NCBI GenBank assembly: GCA_964558415.1
Contig: CAZLDI010000014.1
Coordinates: 1 to 64,000, forward strand
Length of the DNA: 64,000 bases
Source of the DNA: CAZLDI01 sp964558415
GTDB lineage: Bacteria > Chloroflexota > Dehalococcoidia > SM23-28-2 > RBG-16-64-32
Direction of reading: 5' to 3'
The notes under the pieces are model-generated. The model saw only the letters and a program-made list of their open reading frames with translations, was not told where the DNA came from and ran no database searches. Made by a program: the position numbers and the translations under genes. Below, one piece after another: positions 16,528 through 25,033 of the stretch (within the stretch, counting starts at the first letter, position 1; each line of letters starts with the position of its first letter).

Positions 16528-17486
16528 AGACGAAAGCGCTATACGGTTCTGTACGGGAAGACCTGCGCGCCGTTGAGGTCGTGTTCGATGCCGTCAAGCA
16601 GGTGGACTACGGGCCGCTCAACGAGATGCTCTCAATGGTACTCGGCGGCGGCGGCAAGCTCTTGCGTCCGGCCCTCGCGCTGCTGGCAGGCCGCTTCGGA
16701 GAGTACAACCTGGAGCGCCTGGCGCCACTGGCCGCGTCGGTTGAACTCCTACACACAGCAACACTCGTACACGATGACGTGATCGACGCCGCCGCGACTC
16801 GGCGCGGGCGGGCCACAGTCAACAGCGCGTTCCACAACTCCACGACCGTGATGCTGGGGGACTACCTGTTTGCTCACGCCGCGGATCAGGTCGTACGCAC
16901 CGATAAGCTGCGGGTGGTGCGGCTATTTTCTGAGACGCTAATGACCATGGCCAAAGGAGAGATCAAGCAGGACCTGGCGGCCTATGATGGACGTCAGACA
17001 ATCCGCGACTACTTCGCGCGCATCGGAGGCAAAACCGCCTCGCTATTCGCGACCGCCGCGGAGGGAGGGGCGATTGTCAGCGATGCGCCTGAGCGATGCA
17101 TTGTCGCGTTGCGCGAGTATGGGTACAGTTTCGGCATGGCGTTCCAGATCGTGGACGATATCCTGGACTTCACCGGCGACGAGCAGCAGCTGGGGAAGCC
17201 CGTGGGAGGGGACCTGATGCAGGGGACGCTCACCCTGCCGTCATTGTTGCTGATGGAACGCGATCCAGAATCGAATCCGGTCAGCAGCTATCTCTCGAAA
17301 AGATCGCCGGACCGGCTGGCCGCAGCTGTGGAGGCGATCCGGCAGTCCGACATCCCGGCAGAGTCCTACCGGATGGCGAGAGAGTTCTGCCAACGGGCGC
17401 TGGACGCGATATCTGGACTGCCCAACAACGCCGATCGTCAGACGCTCGCGGAGCTGACGGAGTACATCCTGGAGCGCCGCAGCTAG
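16524..17486 (+). CDS. Polyprenyl (isoprenoid) diphosphate synthase
   Basis: A 320-residue trans-isoprenyl diphosphate synthase. The first Asp-rich motif is LVHDDVIDAAATRRG (about residues 84-98) and the second is FQIVDDILDFTGDEQQLGKP (about 209-228), with GGGKLLRPALALLAG upstream. It condenses IPP onto an allylic primer to make the side chain of a respiratory quinone or an undecaprenyl-like precursor; chain length cannot be read from the sequence. The nuo operon nearby implies a quinone pool. GTGA overlap with tatD. Confidence 0.92.
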   Translation: MKTKALYGSVREDLRAVEVVFDAVKQVDYGPLNEMLSMVLGGGGKLLRPALALLAGRFGEYNLERLAPLAASVELLHTATLVHDDVIDAAATRRGRATVNSAFHNSTTVMLGDYLFAHAADQVVRTDKLRVVRLFSETLMTMAKGEIKQDLAAYDGRQTIRDYFARIGGKTASLFATAAEGGAIVSDAPERCIVALREYGYSFGMAFQIVDDILDFTGDEQQLGKPVGGDLMQGTLTLPSLLLMERDPESNPVSSYLSKRSPDRLAAAVEAIRQSDIPAESYRMAREFCQRALDAISGLPNNADRQTLAELTEYILERRS

Positions 17487-17923
17487 GGTTTAGCGGCGGG
17501 AAGTATCTTGCGCGCCGGTTCCGGCGCCTTCGTCTTCGGTGTGCGGAATCCCTGCTTGTCGACACCCCAGCGGTAGCGATAGCGCAGGTCCCGGCGTTCT
17601 GCGACCAGCTTCTCTCGCCCCGACTGCGCGTCACCCTTGGTTGGTCTTGTCTTTGCTTTGGGAGTCGCCAGCTCCGGGTGCTGTCCACCGACCATCCGTG
17701 TGGCACGCTTCTTAACCTCTTGTCCCATGTGCCAGTAGGTGCCCTTGTCTGGGATGCGGCGGGGGTAGCCCTCCCGAAACGTGAACGCGTTGAAGCTGGA
17801 CATGATACGCGGCCCATCACGGCTGCATTCGGGGCAAGAGACGGGGAGCGCCGCCTCGCTCATAGGGCGGATCGCTTCGAAGATCCCGTTGCATGGCTCA
17901 CAGTAGTACTCGTAAAGCGGCAT
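17483..17923 (-). CDS. FmdB-family zinc ribbon protein (long form)
   Basis: A 146-residue protein starting MPLYEYYCEPCNGIFEAIRP, followed by a second Cys pair in VSCPECSRDG: the FmdB/CxxC_CxxC_SSSS regulatory zinc ribbon. The rest (about residues 60-146) is basic and Lys/Arg/Pro-rich with no known domain. The 3' end overlaps the convergent polyprenyl synthase by four bases. A second FmdB paralog lies two bases upstream, so they are translated together at the end of the dnaX-recR-recO operon. FmdB was named for a putative regulator of formamidase; the role here is unknown. Confidence 0.85.
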   Translation of the reverse strand: MPLYEYYCEPCNGIFEAIRPMSEAALPVSCPECSRDGPRIMSSFNAFTFREGYPRRIPDKGTYWHMGQEVKKRATRMVGGQHPELATPKAKTRPTKGDAQSGREKLVAERRDLRYRYRWGVDKQGFRTPKTKAPEPARKILPAAKP

Positions 17924-17925
17924 CG

Positions 17926-18225
17926 TTAGTCCTTCCGGCCGCCTGCTTTACCGGTACCGCCGGTGGCCCTCGCCGGTTTGCCGGCCTTGGGCTTGACTCG
18001 GGCGATCGTCCGTTTAGGAGCTTCGGCGCGGACGGAGCGGTGGTGGAAGGGGACGCGCTGCGCCCAGCCTTGCTGCACTGACATTGAGGCGAAGGTCGTC
18101 GGCATGATCCGGTCTGCAGGGCGCCAGCATGTCCGGCAGGGCACCGGCTGCTCGGAGTCACGGAGCGATTTCAGCGCCTCGAAGATCGCATCGCAGTTCT
18201 CACAGAAATACTCGTACAGCGGCAT
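17926..18225 (-). CDS. FmdB-family zinc ribbon protein (short form)
   Basis: A 99-residue paralog of the adjacent FmdB protein: MPLYEYFCENCDAIFEALKS then VPCRTCWRPADRIM, giving the same two CxxC pairs, and a very basic Lys/Arg/Gly tail (PKAGKPARATGG). The tail suggests nucleic-acid contact. Three bases separate it from recO. Tandem duplication within the operon is likely. Confidence 0.85.
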   Translation of the reverse strand: MPLYEYFCENCDAIFEALKSLRDSEQPVPCRTCWRPADRIMPTTFASMSVQQGWAQRVPFHHRSVRAEAPKRTIARVKPKAGKPARATGGTGKAGGRKD

Positions 18226-18228
18226 GAT

Positions 18229-19014
18229 TCAAGCCCCCACAGTCTCGGCTGGCTCCTCGCGTCGCAGCCTCTCGATGAAGGCCGCTGAGTTCAGGTCACG
18301 CTCCAGTACACACACGATATAGCTGCGGAGATGGCGCTCCACGTCGTCCGCTAGATGAGCTCCCATGTGCAAAGGTGCGCACTCCTTATACGTCCCGCGC
18401 TGGAGCAGGCGCAACACCTTCAGCGCGTCCAGCGAAAGGACGCGCGCGCCTCCCAGCCCCGGCGTGCAACCTGCGCAAACCGCGCCGCCACTTTGGGGGG
18501 CGAAGTAGTTCTGCTCCGGTCTGAGGGGGAGGCTGCAGGCCACACAGCGCTCCAGCTCCGGCCTGAAGCCACTCTGATCGAGCAGCCGCATCTCGAAGTA
18601 TCGCAGTGGGAGGTCGGTGGAAGGAGCGTCGGCGTCCAGGCGGCGAAGCGTCTCCAGAAGCAAGTGGTAGGTCGGCGCGCCGGGGGCGCGCTCAGCGGTC
18701 ATGCGATCGACAAGCTCCGCGGCGTAAAGGGCGCGACTCAGCCGGTCGAGGTCGGCCCTCAGCGACTGGAAGCTCTCAAGCGTGTCGCAACCCGCGATGA
18801 CGTCGTTCGCGTGACCGCGCGCCATCTGCAGCATGCAGCGCGAGAGTGGCTGCAAATGACCGGCCATGCGGCTGGTGGTCCGGCGGACGCCCCTGGCCTT
18901 GACGTCCAGCTTACCAAACGCTGGGGTGTATATCGTCAGAAAGCGGTCCGCCTCGGCAAACCGCCGCTGGCGGAGGACTATCGCTTCGGTCTTGTACAGC
19001 CGCTGGTCCGCCAC
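18229..19014 (-). CDS. recO: DNA repair protein RecO
   Basis: A 261-residue recombination mediator that loads RecA with RecR. An N-terminal OB fold (YKTEAIVLRQRRFAEADRFL, KLDVKARGVRRTTSR) is followed by a helical domain and a zinc site, C-x2-C in CVACSLPL and C-x2-C in AVCAGC. The GTG at 19014 is chosen, one base after the recR stop; the longer frame would overlap recR by 40 bases. The recR-recO adjacency supports a RecFOR-type pathway. Confidence 0.92.
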   Translation of the reverse strand: MADQRLYKTEAIVLRQRRFAEADRFLTIYTPAFGKLDVKARGVRRTTSRMAGHLQPLSRCMLQMARGHANDVIAGCDTLESFQSLRADLDRLSRALYAAELVDRMTAERAPGAPTYHLLLETLRRLDADAPSTDLPLRYFEMRLLDQSGFRPELERCVACSLPLRPEQNYFAPQSGGAVCAGCTPGLGGARVLSLDALKVLRLLQRGTYKECAPLHMGAHLADDVERHLRSYIVCVLERDLNSAAFIERLRREEPAETVGA

Positions 19015-19015
19015 C

Positions 19016-19633
19016 CTACGCCTGGACCTCCCGGCGGCCTTCAAGCGCATTGGCAAGAGTTACGTCGTCTGCGTACTCTAGATCGCCGCCAACGGGTAGG
19101 CCACGGGCGAGCCGGGTCACTTTGACGCCGAGGGGGCGCAGCAACCTCGTGAGGTACATCGAGGTGGCTTCACCCTCGAGGTTCGGATTGGTGGCGAGAA
19201 TCACCTCGCGAATTTCGCCCGAACGCAGGCGGCTGAGCAGCTCTGACACCTTCAGGTCTTCCGGGCCAACGCCGTCCATGGGAGAGATGGCTCCATGCAG
19301 CACATGGTACATCCCTAGATAAGAGCGGCTGCGCTCCACGGCGAGAATATCCAGCGGCTCCTCCACAACGCACATTATTTCGCGGTCGCGCTGATCGTCC
19401 GTGCAGATGCGGCACGGGTCGATCTCCGTCACGTTCTGGCAGACGGAACAGAGAGTGACTCTGTCTTTCACGTCGATGATTGCAGCGGCCAGCGCCCTGG
19501 CCTCCCCCGCGGGCATTCGCAGCAAGTAGTAGGCGAGACGCTGGGCACTTTTGGGGCCGATTCCCGGGAGCTTGTAGAACTCTTCGATGAGCCGCGCCAG
19601 TGGCGCGGCTGTGGAGTGAGTGTTCTCGTTCAA
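19016..19633 (-). CDS. recR: Recombination protein RecR
   Basis: A 205-residue protein. HhH motif KLPGIGPKSAQRLAYYLL, the zinc finger C-x2-C...C-x2-C in CSVCQNVTEIDPCRIC, and a Toprim domain (IMCVVEEPLDILAVERS, REVILATNPNLEGEATSMYL) are all intact. It forms a ring clamp with RecO on gapped DNA. It follows ybaB by 21 bases in the order dnaX-ybaB-recR found throughout bacteria. Confidence 0.97.
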   Translation of the reverse strand: MNENTHSTAAPLARLIEEFYKLPGIGPKSAQRLAYYLLRMPAGEARALAAAIIDVKDRVTLCSVCQNVTEIDPCRICTDDQRDREIMCVVEEPLDILAVERSRSYLGMYHVLHGAISPMDGVGPEDLKVSELLSRLRSGEIREVILATNPNLEGEATSMYLTRLLRPLGVKVTRLARGLPVGGDLEYADDVTLANALEGRREVQA

Positions 19634-19654
19634 CCGATGATCACACCCGGTGGC

Positions 19655-19972
19655 TCAGGTGAGGCCGGGGATGTTGAGCCCGCCTGCGAGTCCGGAGAGT
19701 TGCTGCATCTGGCTGGCCCTTATCTGCTCCAACGCCTCGTTCATGGCGGCCAGGATCAGGTCCTGAAGCAGCTCCACATCCGCCGGGTCCACCACTTCGC
19801 GTTCGATGCTGATCGACGTCAGCTCCGGCTTGGCGGTCATTCGGACGTGGACGGCCCCACCGCCGGCGCTGGCCTCGATGACCGTCTCTTCGAGCTTACG
19901 CTGCGCCTCCGATGCCTTGGCTGCCAGCTGCTGTATCTGCTTCATCATGTCTCCACCGCCACGATTACTCAC
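19655..19972 (-). CDS. ybaB: YbaB/EbfC-family nucleoid-associated protein
   Basis: A 105-residue DNA-binding protein. Features are MMKQIQQLAAKASEAQRKLE (coiled-coil helix) and VIEASAGGGAVHVRMTAKPE, the family signature. It forms dimers that bind duplex DNA. The start overlaps dnaX by eight bases and recR follows, the conserved dnaX-ybaB-recR cluster. Confidence 0.95.
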   Translation of the reverse strand: MSNRGGGDMMKQIQQLAAKASEAQRKLEETVIEASAGGGAVHVRMTAKPELTSISIEREVVDPADVELLQDLILAAMNEALEQIRASQMQQLSGLAGGLNIPGLT

Positions 19973-21548
19973 CCTGATCTCCTTTCTGTTCCGGGGCGCC
20001 TACCGGTTTCGCACCCAGGTCTTTGGCGGCCTGCACAAGATGGCCGCTTCGCGTAGCGCTCTCTACCCGCCTTCGCGGCGCGTGCTCATACTGAACCTTG
20101 ACCGGCCGACCGGCGACTCCGGAGAAGAGGTCTTCCAGCTTGCGTCCGAATGAACCGCTCTCGATACGTTCGAGGTGAAATGTGTGGTAGAAACCGAGCC
20201 TGACGATACCGTCCTGGTCAGAGAGGACTTCGCAGGAGCCGTTGAGAAGGCCTGAAAGCTGCTTGTCGGACTCCTTGCACGCCTGCCGGACACGCTCGAT
20301 CAAGTCGAGCGCCTTCCCACCGCTTGGCTCGGGCGCGGGCACGGCGACCGGCTGGGAGACGACAGGAGCATCAGCAGATTCCTCGGCGCCGTTCGCAGAT
20401 TGGGGCACTGAACTTCGCTCAGGAATTGGTTTCGCCATCGCACGATGCGTGGTGGGAGCGGACGTGTGCACGGTGTCGGGCTCTATTGCCACCTCCAGAA
20501 GCGCGAGCTCCACCGGGAGGGACGACAACGAGTCGTCGCGAAAGTCCGCTTTAGCGAACGCCTTCACAGCAAGGACGACCTTCCCGCGGTCCGACAGCGT
20601 GGCGAGCTCCTTGACATCGGCGATCGCGTCGGCCGGGAGATCGAGGGACGCGCTCGCGTCCGCCTTCGCCAGAAGGACGCCGCGGAGGCACTGGACGACC
20701 TGGCGGCAGAACTGCTTCATGTCCGTTCCGTCATCGCGGACCGCGGCGATGACCTTGAGGCCTCCCGTCAGGTCGCCGGACAGCGCGAGGCGGGCCAGCT
20801 CCCGGCTGCGGGCGTCGATGCGAGTCCCGAGCGCCTCCTGAACCTGCTCGGTTGACGGCGATGGACCGTAGTAGGTGACGATCTGCTCGAGGCCGTTGAT
20901 GGCGTCCCGCAGACTGCCAGTCGCCGCCCTCGCGATCTCGTCCAGGGCATCGGGGTTCAGAGAGTAGCCTTCGCGTTCACAGATGAAGGCGAGCCGGCCG
21001 ACGACGGCCGACGACGGTATACGCCGGAGATCGAAGCGCTGGCAGCGAGAGATGATCGTGGCAGCGACTCTGTGCGCTTCGGTGGTGGCGAGCACGAAAA
21101 TAATGTGAGGCGGCGGCTCTTCCAGCGTCTTGAGCAGTGCATTCTCCGCGCTATTGCTCAGCATGTGAACTTCATCCAGGAGGTAGACCTTGCGCTCTCC
21201 GGACATGGGCGTCAGGACGACGTTCTCGCGAAGCTGCCGGATGTCGTCCACGCTGTTGTGGCTGGCCGCGTCTTGTTCTATGAAGTCGATGGCGCGCCCT
21301 TCGTTGAAGGCGGCGCACGAAGGGCATTCGCCGCAGGGGTCGCCCTCGGTCGGAGACGCGCAGTTGACAGCCTTGGCCAGCAGGCGTCCCAGCGTGGTCT
21401 TCCCGGTGCCACGCGGGCCGCAGAAGAGGTAGGCGTGCGCCAGGCGGCCGGAGGCGACGGAGTTACGCAGGGTGCGGACGACGGGTTCTTGGCCGGCGAC
21501 CTCGGCGAAGGACTGCGGGCGGAACTTACGGTAAAGGACCTCGCTCAC
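19965..21548 (-). CDS. dnaX: DNA polymerase III subunits gamma/tau
   Basis: A 527-residue clamp-loader ATPase. Walker A is GPRGTGKTTLGRLLAKA, the zinc module is CASPTEGDPCGECPSC, Walker B and sensor regions are VYLLDEVHML and VLATTEAHRVAATIISRCQRFD. A variable Pro/Ala-rich linker (about residues 360-410) leads to a C-terminal tau-like domain. The start codon is GTG. A perfect TATAAT lies nine bases upstream, so the mRNA should be nearly leaderless. Confidence 0.96.
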   Translation of the reverse strand: MSEVLYRKFRPQSFAEVAGQEPVVRTLRNSVASGRLAHAYLFCGPRGTGKTTLGRLLAKAVNCASPTEGDPCGECPSCAAFNEGRAIDFIEQDAASHNSVDDIRQLRENVVLTPMSGERKVYLLDEVHMLSNSAENALLKTLEEPPPHIIFVLATTEAHRVAATIISRCQRFDLRRIPSSAVVGRLAFICEREGYSLNPDALDEIARAATGSLRDAINGLEQIVTYYGPSPSTEQVQEALGTRIDARSRELARLALSGDLTGGLKVIAAVRDDGTDMKQFCRQVVQCLRGVLLAKADASASLDLPADAIADVKELATLSDRGKVVLAVKAFAKADFRDDSLSSLPVELALLEVAIEPDTVHTSAPTTHRAMAKPIPERSSVPQSANGAEESADAPVVSQPVAVPAPEPSGGKALDLIERVRQACKESDKQLSGLLNGSCEVLSDQDGIVRLGFYHTFHLERIESGSFGRKLEDLFSGVAGRPVKVQYEHAPRRRVESATRSGHLVQAAKDLGAKPVGAPEQKGDQGE

Positions 21549-21557
21549 TACGACGCC

Positions 21558-21563
21558 ATTATA
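21558..21563 (-). promoter_or_regulatory. -10 (TATAAT) of the dnaX operon, near-leaderless
   Basis: TATAAT on the minus strand (21563-21558), nine bases before the GTG start of dnaX at 21548. No Shine-Dalgarno can fit between the likely start of transcription and the GTG. Confidence 0.55.
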
Positions 21564-21628
21564 GTCGTCCAGCGGTGACGGAGATAGGGAGTTGCGTCGC
21601 TTCGATGCGCTCGACCCGTCGAGATGAA

Positions 21629-22072
21629 TCAGTGCGCGAAGTGCAGCAGTTCCTCTTCCCGCGCCCGCATTCTGCGCTCATCGTCCGGCTCCGCGTGGTC
21701 ATAGCCGATCAGGTGCAAAATGCCGTGGACGAGCAGATGCTGGATCTCATCCCGGGTGGAACGCCCGGCGCTCCGCGCCTGCCGAAGCGCCGTTTCGAAC
21801 GAGATGATGACTTCCCCGAGGCGAAGCGCCTCATCGGGCAGGGGGAAGTCATCGCCCTCTCGCAGCGAAAAGGAAAGCACGTCGGTAGCCGCGTCGTTTC
21901 CCGCATAGCGCCGATTGAGGTCGCGCAAACGCTCATCATCGGCGACCACTATCCCGAGCTCGACGTCGACCAGGCCCTCGGCACTCAGCACCTCTATGGC
22001 CAGGCCTCTCAACAACGACCCCTGGACACGCCGGCGAAAGGGCGGCTCGACGGTTAACAGGACGTTAGGGAT
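21629..22072 (-). CDS. ybeY: Endoribonuclease YbeY (rRNA maturation), probable ATC start
   Basis: A single-strand endoribonuclease for 16S rRNA 3' maturation and ribosome quality control. The zinc motif HGILHLIGYDH is intact and ATDVLSFSLREGDD is the usual upstream signature. The first ATG/GTG/TTG in frame is a TTG at 22015, which would give 128 residues and lose the N-terminal strand. The frame is open upstream to a TGA at 22082-22084 and encodes PNVLLTVEPPFRRRVQGSL, typical of YbeY N-termini. The only start near a Shine-Dalgarno is ATC at 22072-22070, five bases after GAGAGG. That gives 147 residues, the normal length. It lies 17 bases after nuoN. Confidence 0.85.
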   Translation of the reverse strand: MPNVLLTVEPPFRRRVQGSLLRGLAIEVLSAEGLVDVELGIVVADDERLRDLNRRYAGNDAATDVLSFSLREGDDFPLPDEALRLGEVIISFETALRQARSAGRSTRDEIQHLLVHGILHLIGYDHAEPDDERRMRAREEELLHFAH

Positions 22073-22089
22073 GGGATCCTCTCAGCGGC

Positions 22090-23553
22090 TCAGGCGAATA
22101 CGCCCGCGGCAGACTCCGACGCCTCGAGCAGCGCATCAGGGTAGAGGCCGATGGCGAACAGACCGACGACGGCAACCACCAGTGCCAGGCCCAGCGAAGG
22201 GCTCGGCGCAAACGTCTCCGCTGTTTCCGGCTCCTGCGTATACATGTTGAGCACGACGCGCAAGTAGTAGTATGCGGATACCACGCTGTTGAGCACGCCT
22301 ATGAGCGCGAGCCAGACGAGGTCCGCCTGCACCGAGGCGTTGAAGACGTATATCTTCGCCCAAAAACCGGCTGTTGGAGGTATTCCAGTCAGCGAGATGA
22401 GGCAGGCCGCAAGTCCGGCCGCCAGCCACGGCGAGCGCCGGGCGATACCTGCGTATCGAGCGATCTCGTCGGAGCCGGTCTTGCTGGAGATAGCGATTAT
22501 GGCGACGAACGCACCGACGTTGGTGAACGCGTACGTGCCCAGGAAGAAGATGACAGCGCTGGTCCCAACCAGGAGCTGAGGATCTTCTGCGGCGATCGCG
22601 GCGAGACCGATCAAGAACGTGCCCGCCTGCGCAATGGAACTATAGCCGAGCATGCGCTTGATATCCGTCTGGACAAGCGCGGCCACGTTGCCGATAGTCA
22701 TTGAGATCGCGGCGATCGCGGCGAACATGTTGGACCAGTCGCTTGAGATGAGGCCTTCGCCGAGCGCCACCACGAACACTCGCATCACTACGGCGAATCC
22801 GGCGGCCTTGCTGGCAACGGAGAGATACGCGGTCACTGGCGTGGGTGCGCCCTGGTAGACGTCCGGGACCCACATCTGAAACGGCACAACCGCCATCTTG
22901 AAACCGAACCCCGCGGCCAGGAGAACAGCCGCCAGGACGAGCGCCGAGCGCGTGCCACTGTCCGCTCCAGAGACGGAGGCGGCGATCTCCTCGAGGTTGG
23001 TGGAGCCGGACAAGCCAAATAGGTACGCCATTCCGTAGAGCGTGATCGCGGTGCTCAGAGCGCCCAGCAGCAGGTACTTCAGCGAGGCCTCGCTCGACCG
23101 CTCGTCTTTGAGAAAGCCGACAAGGACGTAGAAGCAGATGGCCTGAAGCTCCAGCGCCACGAAGATCGCTATCAGGTCGACCGTGCCTGCCATCAGCATC
23201 ATGCCGACCGTGGCGGCCAGCACGAGCGTGACGTACTCCGCCGGGTAACGGCTGCGCTCCAGAAAGTCTATCGAAGCCAGCAGGATCATCGCGGCTATCC
23301 CCACGAACAAGAAGCTGAAGAAGAGAGAGAAGTCGTCGACGACGAGCAGGCCCTCGAACGCAGCACCGCGCTCGTCGGCGGCGATCAGGATGCCCGACCA
23401 GGCGGCCGAGGCCGCGAGGCCGGCCAACCCCAGCAGCACCGAGGCTGTAAGTCGGGTTCGCCTCGTGAGAGGAAGGGCGACGTCCATCACCACGATGAGT
23501 CCGGCGGCGATCAGAATCGCCAACTCAGGGCCGAAGCGGTTGAGGTCGTCCAC
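22090..23553 (-). CDS. nuoN: NADH-quinone oxidoreductase subunit N
   Basis: A 487-residue, roughly 14-helix antiporter-like subunit of complex I, one of three proton-pumping modules. Conserved charged segments are visible in FVALELQAICFYVLVGF, GFGFKMAVVPFQMWVPDVYQ and DIKRMLGYSSIAQAG. The GTG start immediately follows the nuoM stop. It is the last nuo gene and is followed 17 bases later by ybeY. Confidence 0.95.
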   Translation of the reverse strand: MDDLNRFGPELAILIAAGLIVVMDVALPLTRRTRLTASVLLGLAGLAASAAWSGILIAADERGAAFEGLLVVDDFSLFFSFLFVGIAAMILLASIDFLERSRYPAEYVTLVLAATVGMMLMAGTVDLIAIFVALELQAICFYVLVGFLKDERSSEASLKYLLLGALSTAITLYGMAYLFGLSGSTNLEEIAASVSGADSGTRSALVLAAVLLAAGFGFKMAVVPFQMWVPDVYQGAPTPVTAYLSVASKAAGFAVVMRVFVVALGEGLISSDWSNMFAAIAAISMTIGNVAALVQTDIKRMLGYSSIAQAGTFLIGLAAIAAEDPQLLVGTSAVIFFLGTYAFTNVGAFVAIIAISSKTGSDEIARYAGIARRSPWLAAGLAACLISLTGIPPTAGFWAKIYVFNASVQADLVWLALIGVLNSVVSAYYYLRVVLNMYTQEPETAETFAPSPSLGLALVVAVVGLFAIGLYPDALLEASESAAGVFA

Positions 23554-25032
23554 TCAGGCCAGTCTTTCGGCGATGGGCGCCACGCCCGTTTCGACCAGGT
23601 CCATCATCACCTTCGGATACACCCCCAGCGCGAGGATCGCAAGGCCCATCGCGAGCAGCGGGGCGCGTTCCCACCAGGCCGTCGCGTCGCCCAGGTCGGC
23701 CCACGCGGGGTCGGCTTCGCCCCAGAAGACGCGCTGGATGGTCCACAGAATATATCCGGCGGCGAAGACGATACCGAGAACGCCCATGATGGTCAGGAAC
23801 TCGTGGCGCTCAAACGTCCCCAGGAAAACAGTTACCTCGGAGACGAAGCCGGCGAGGGCGGGCAGGCCAAGCGAGGCCAGCCCGGCGATGACCATCATCG
23901 TGGCGATGAAAGGCATTCTGTGCGCCAGGCCTGAGAGCTTATCGATGTCGCGCGTGTGGGCGCGGTCGTAGACCATGCCGACGAGCGTGAAGAGCATGCC
24001 CGTGATGAGGCCGTGCGTAAGCATCTGCATCGACGCGCCGGTCAATCCCACCGTGCCGATGGCTGACGCGCCGAGCAGCACGTAGCCCATGTGACTGACG
24101 CTAGAGTAGGCAATGAGGCGCTTCAAGTCCTTCTGAATCAGCGTCATCACGGCGCCGTAGAGGATGCTGACGGCTGCGATGCAGGCAAGGACCAACGACG
24201 CATCCCTGGCCACGTCCGGCATGATAGAAAAGCTCATCCGCAGCATCCCGTAACCCCCCATCTTGAGCAGCACTCCTGCCAGAATCACGCTCACGGCGGT
24301 GGGCGCATCGGTGTGCGCGTCCGGGAGCCAGGTATGGAACGGCACGATCGGCAGTTTTATCAGGAACGCCGCGATGATAAGCGAGAAGATAAGCCAGGCG
24401 GGAATGACCGCATCTCTGATATCGCCGATCTGAGCCAGTTCCCGAATGTCGAACGTCTCGGCGGTGAATCCTAGCACGAGTATGCCGACGAGCATGAAGG
24501 CGGAGCCGAAGAACGTGTAGAGGACATACTTCCACGCGGAGTACAGCCGGTTCCCACTGCCCCAGATGGTGATCAGGAAGTACATCGGTATCAGCTCGAT
24601 CTCCCAGAAGAGGAAGAAGAGAACGAGGTCCAGGGCACTGAAGACACCGAGCAGGCTCGTCTCCAAAACCAACAACCAGGCGAAGTATTCGCGCGGCCGC
24701 AGGTCTATTCGCCAGGAAATGAGCACCGCGACTAGCCCAAGAAAGGCCGTAAGCAGCACCAGGGGCAATGAGAGGCCATCGAGACCCACCGCGTAGTTGA
24801 GGGAAAACGACGAAAAGTCCGAGTCCAGCCACTTCGCATCTTGCAGGTACTGATAACCTGCGGTATCGCGGTCGTAGTCCACGAACAGGCCGGCGACGGC
24901 CACCAGCACGACCGCCGACACCGCCGCGGCAACCCACTTGCTCCAGCCCTCGCGCTCCCGCGGCAGCAACACAACGGCGGCCGCACCGGCGACGGGCAGG
25001 AAGATGATAACCGTAAGCATTATCGGAGCCAC
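23554..25032 (-). CDS. nuoM: NADH-quinone oxidoreductase subunit M
   Basis: A 492-residue antiporter-like membrane subunit. Key features are FFLFWEIELIPMYFLITIWG (with the conserved Glu), LIKLPIVPFHTWLPDAHTDAP and KDLKRLIAYSSVSHMGYVLLG. The GTG at 25032 follows the nuoL stop by one base; an ATG four codons in (25020, MLTVIIFLPV) is an equally good start because GAGGTG precedes it. Confidence 0.95.
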   Translation of the reverse strand: MAPIMLTVIIFLPVAGAAAVVLLPREREGWSKWVAAAVSAVVLVAVAGLFVDYDRDTAGYQYLQDAKWLDSDFSSFSLNYAVGLDGLSLPLVLLTAFLGLVAVLISWRIDLRPREYFAWLLVLETSLLGVFSALDLVLFFLFWEIELIPMYFLITIWGSGNRLYSAWKYVLYTFFGSAFMLVGILVLGFTAETFDIRELAQIGDIRDAVIPAWLIFSLIIAAFLIKLPIVPFHTWLPDAHTDAPTAVSVILAGVLLKMGGYGMLRMSFSIMPDVARDASLVLACIAAVSILYGAVMTLIQKDLKRLIAYSSVSHMGYVLLGASAIGTVGLTGASMQMLTHGLITGMLFTLVGMVYDRAHTRDIDKLSGLAHRMPFIATMMVIAGLASLGLPALAGFVSEVTVFLGTFERHEFLTIMGVLGIVFAAGYILWTIQRVFWGEADPAWADLGDATAWWERAPLLAMGLAILALGVYPKVMMDLVETGVAPIAERLA

Positions 25033-25033
25033 C

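Noticed and set aside
21610..21623. CTCGAC-CC-GTCGAG hairpin after ybeY as a terminator
   Set aside because: No T run follows; it could be chance in GC-rich sequence.
22082..22092. A second selenocysteine-type TGA upstream of ybeY
   Set aside because: No conserved coding upstream in that frame; it is the ordinary boundary with nuoN.
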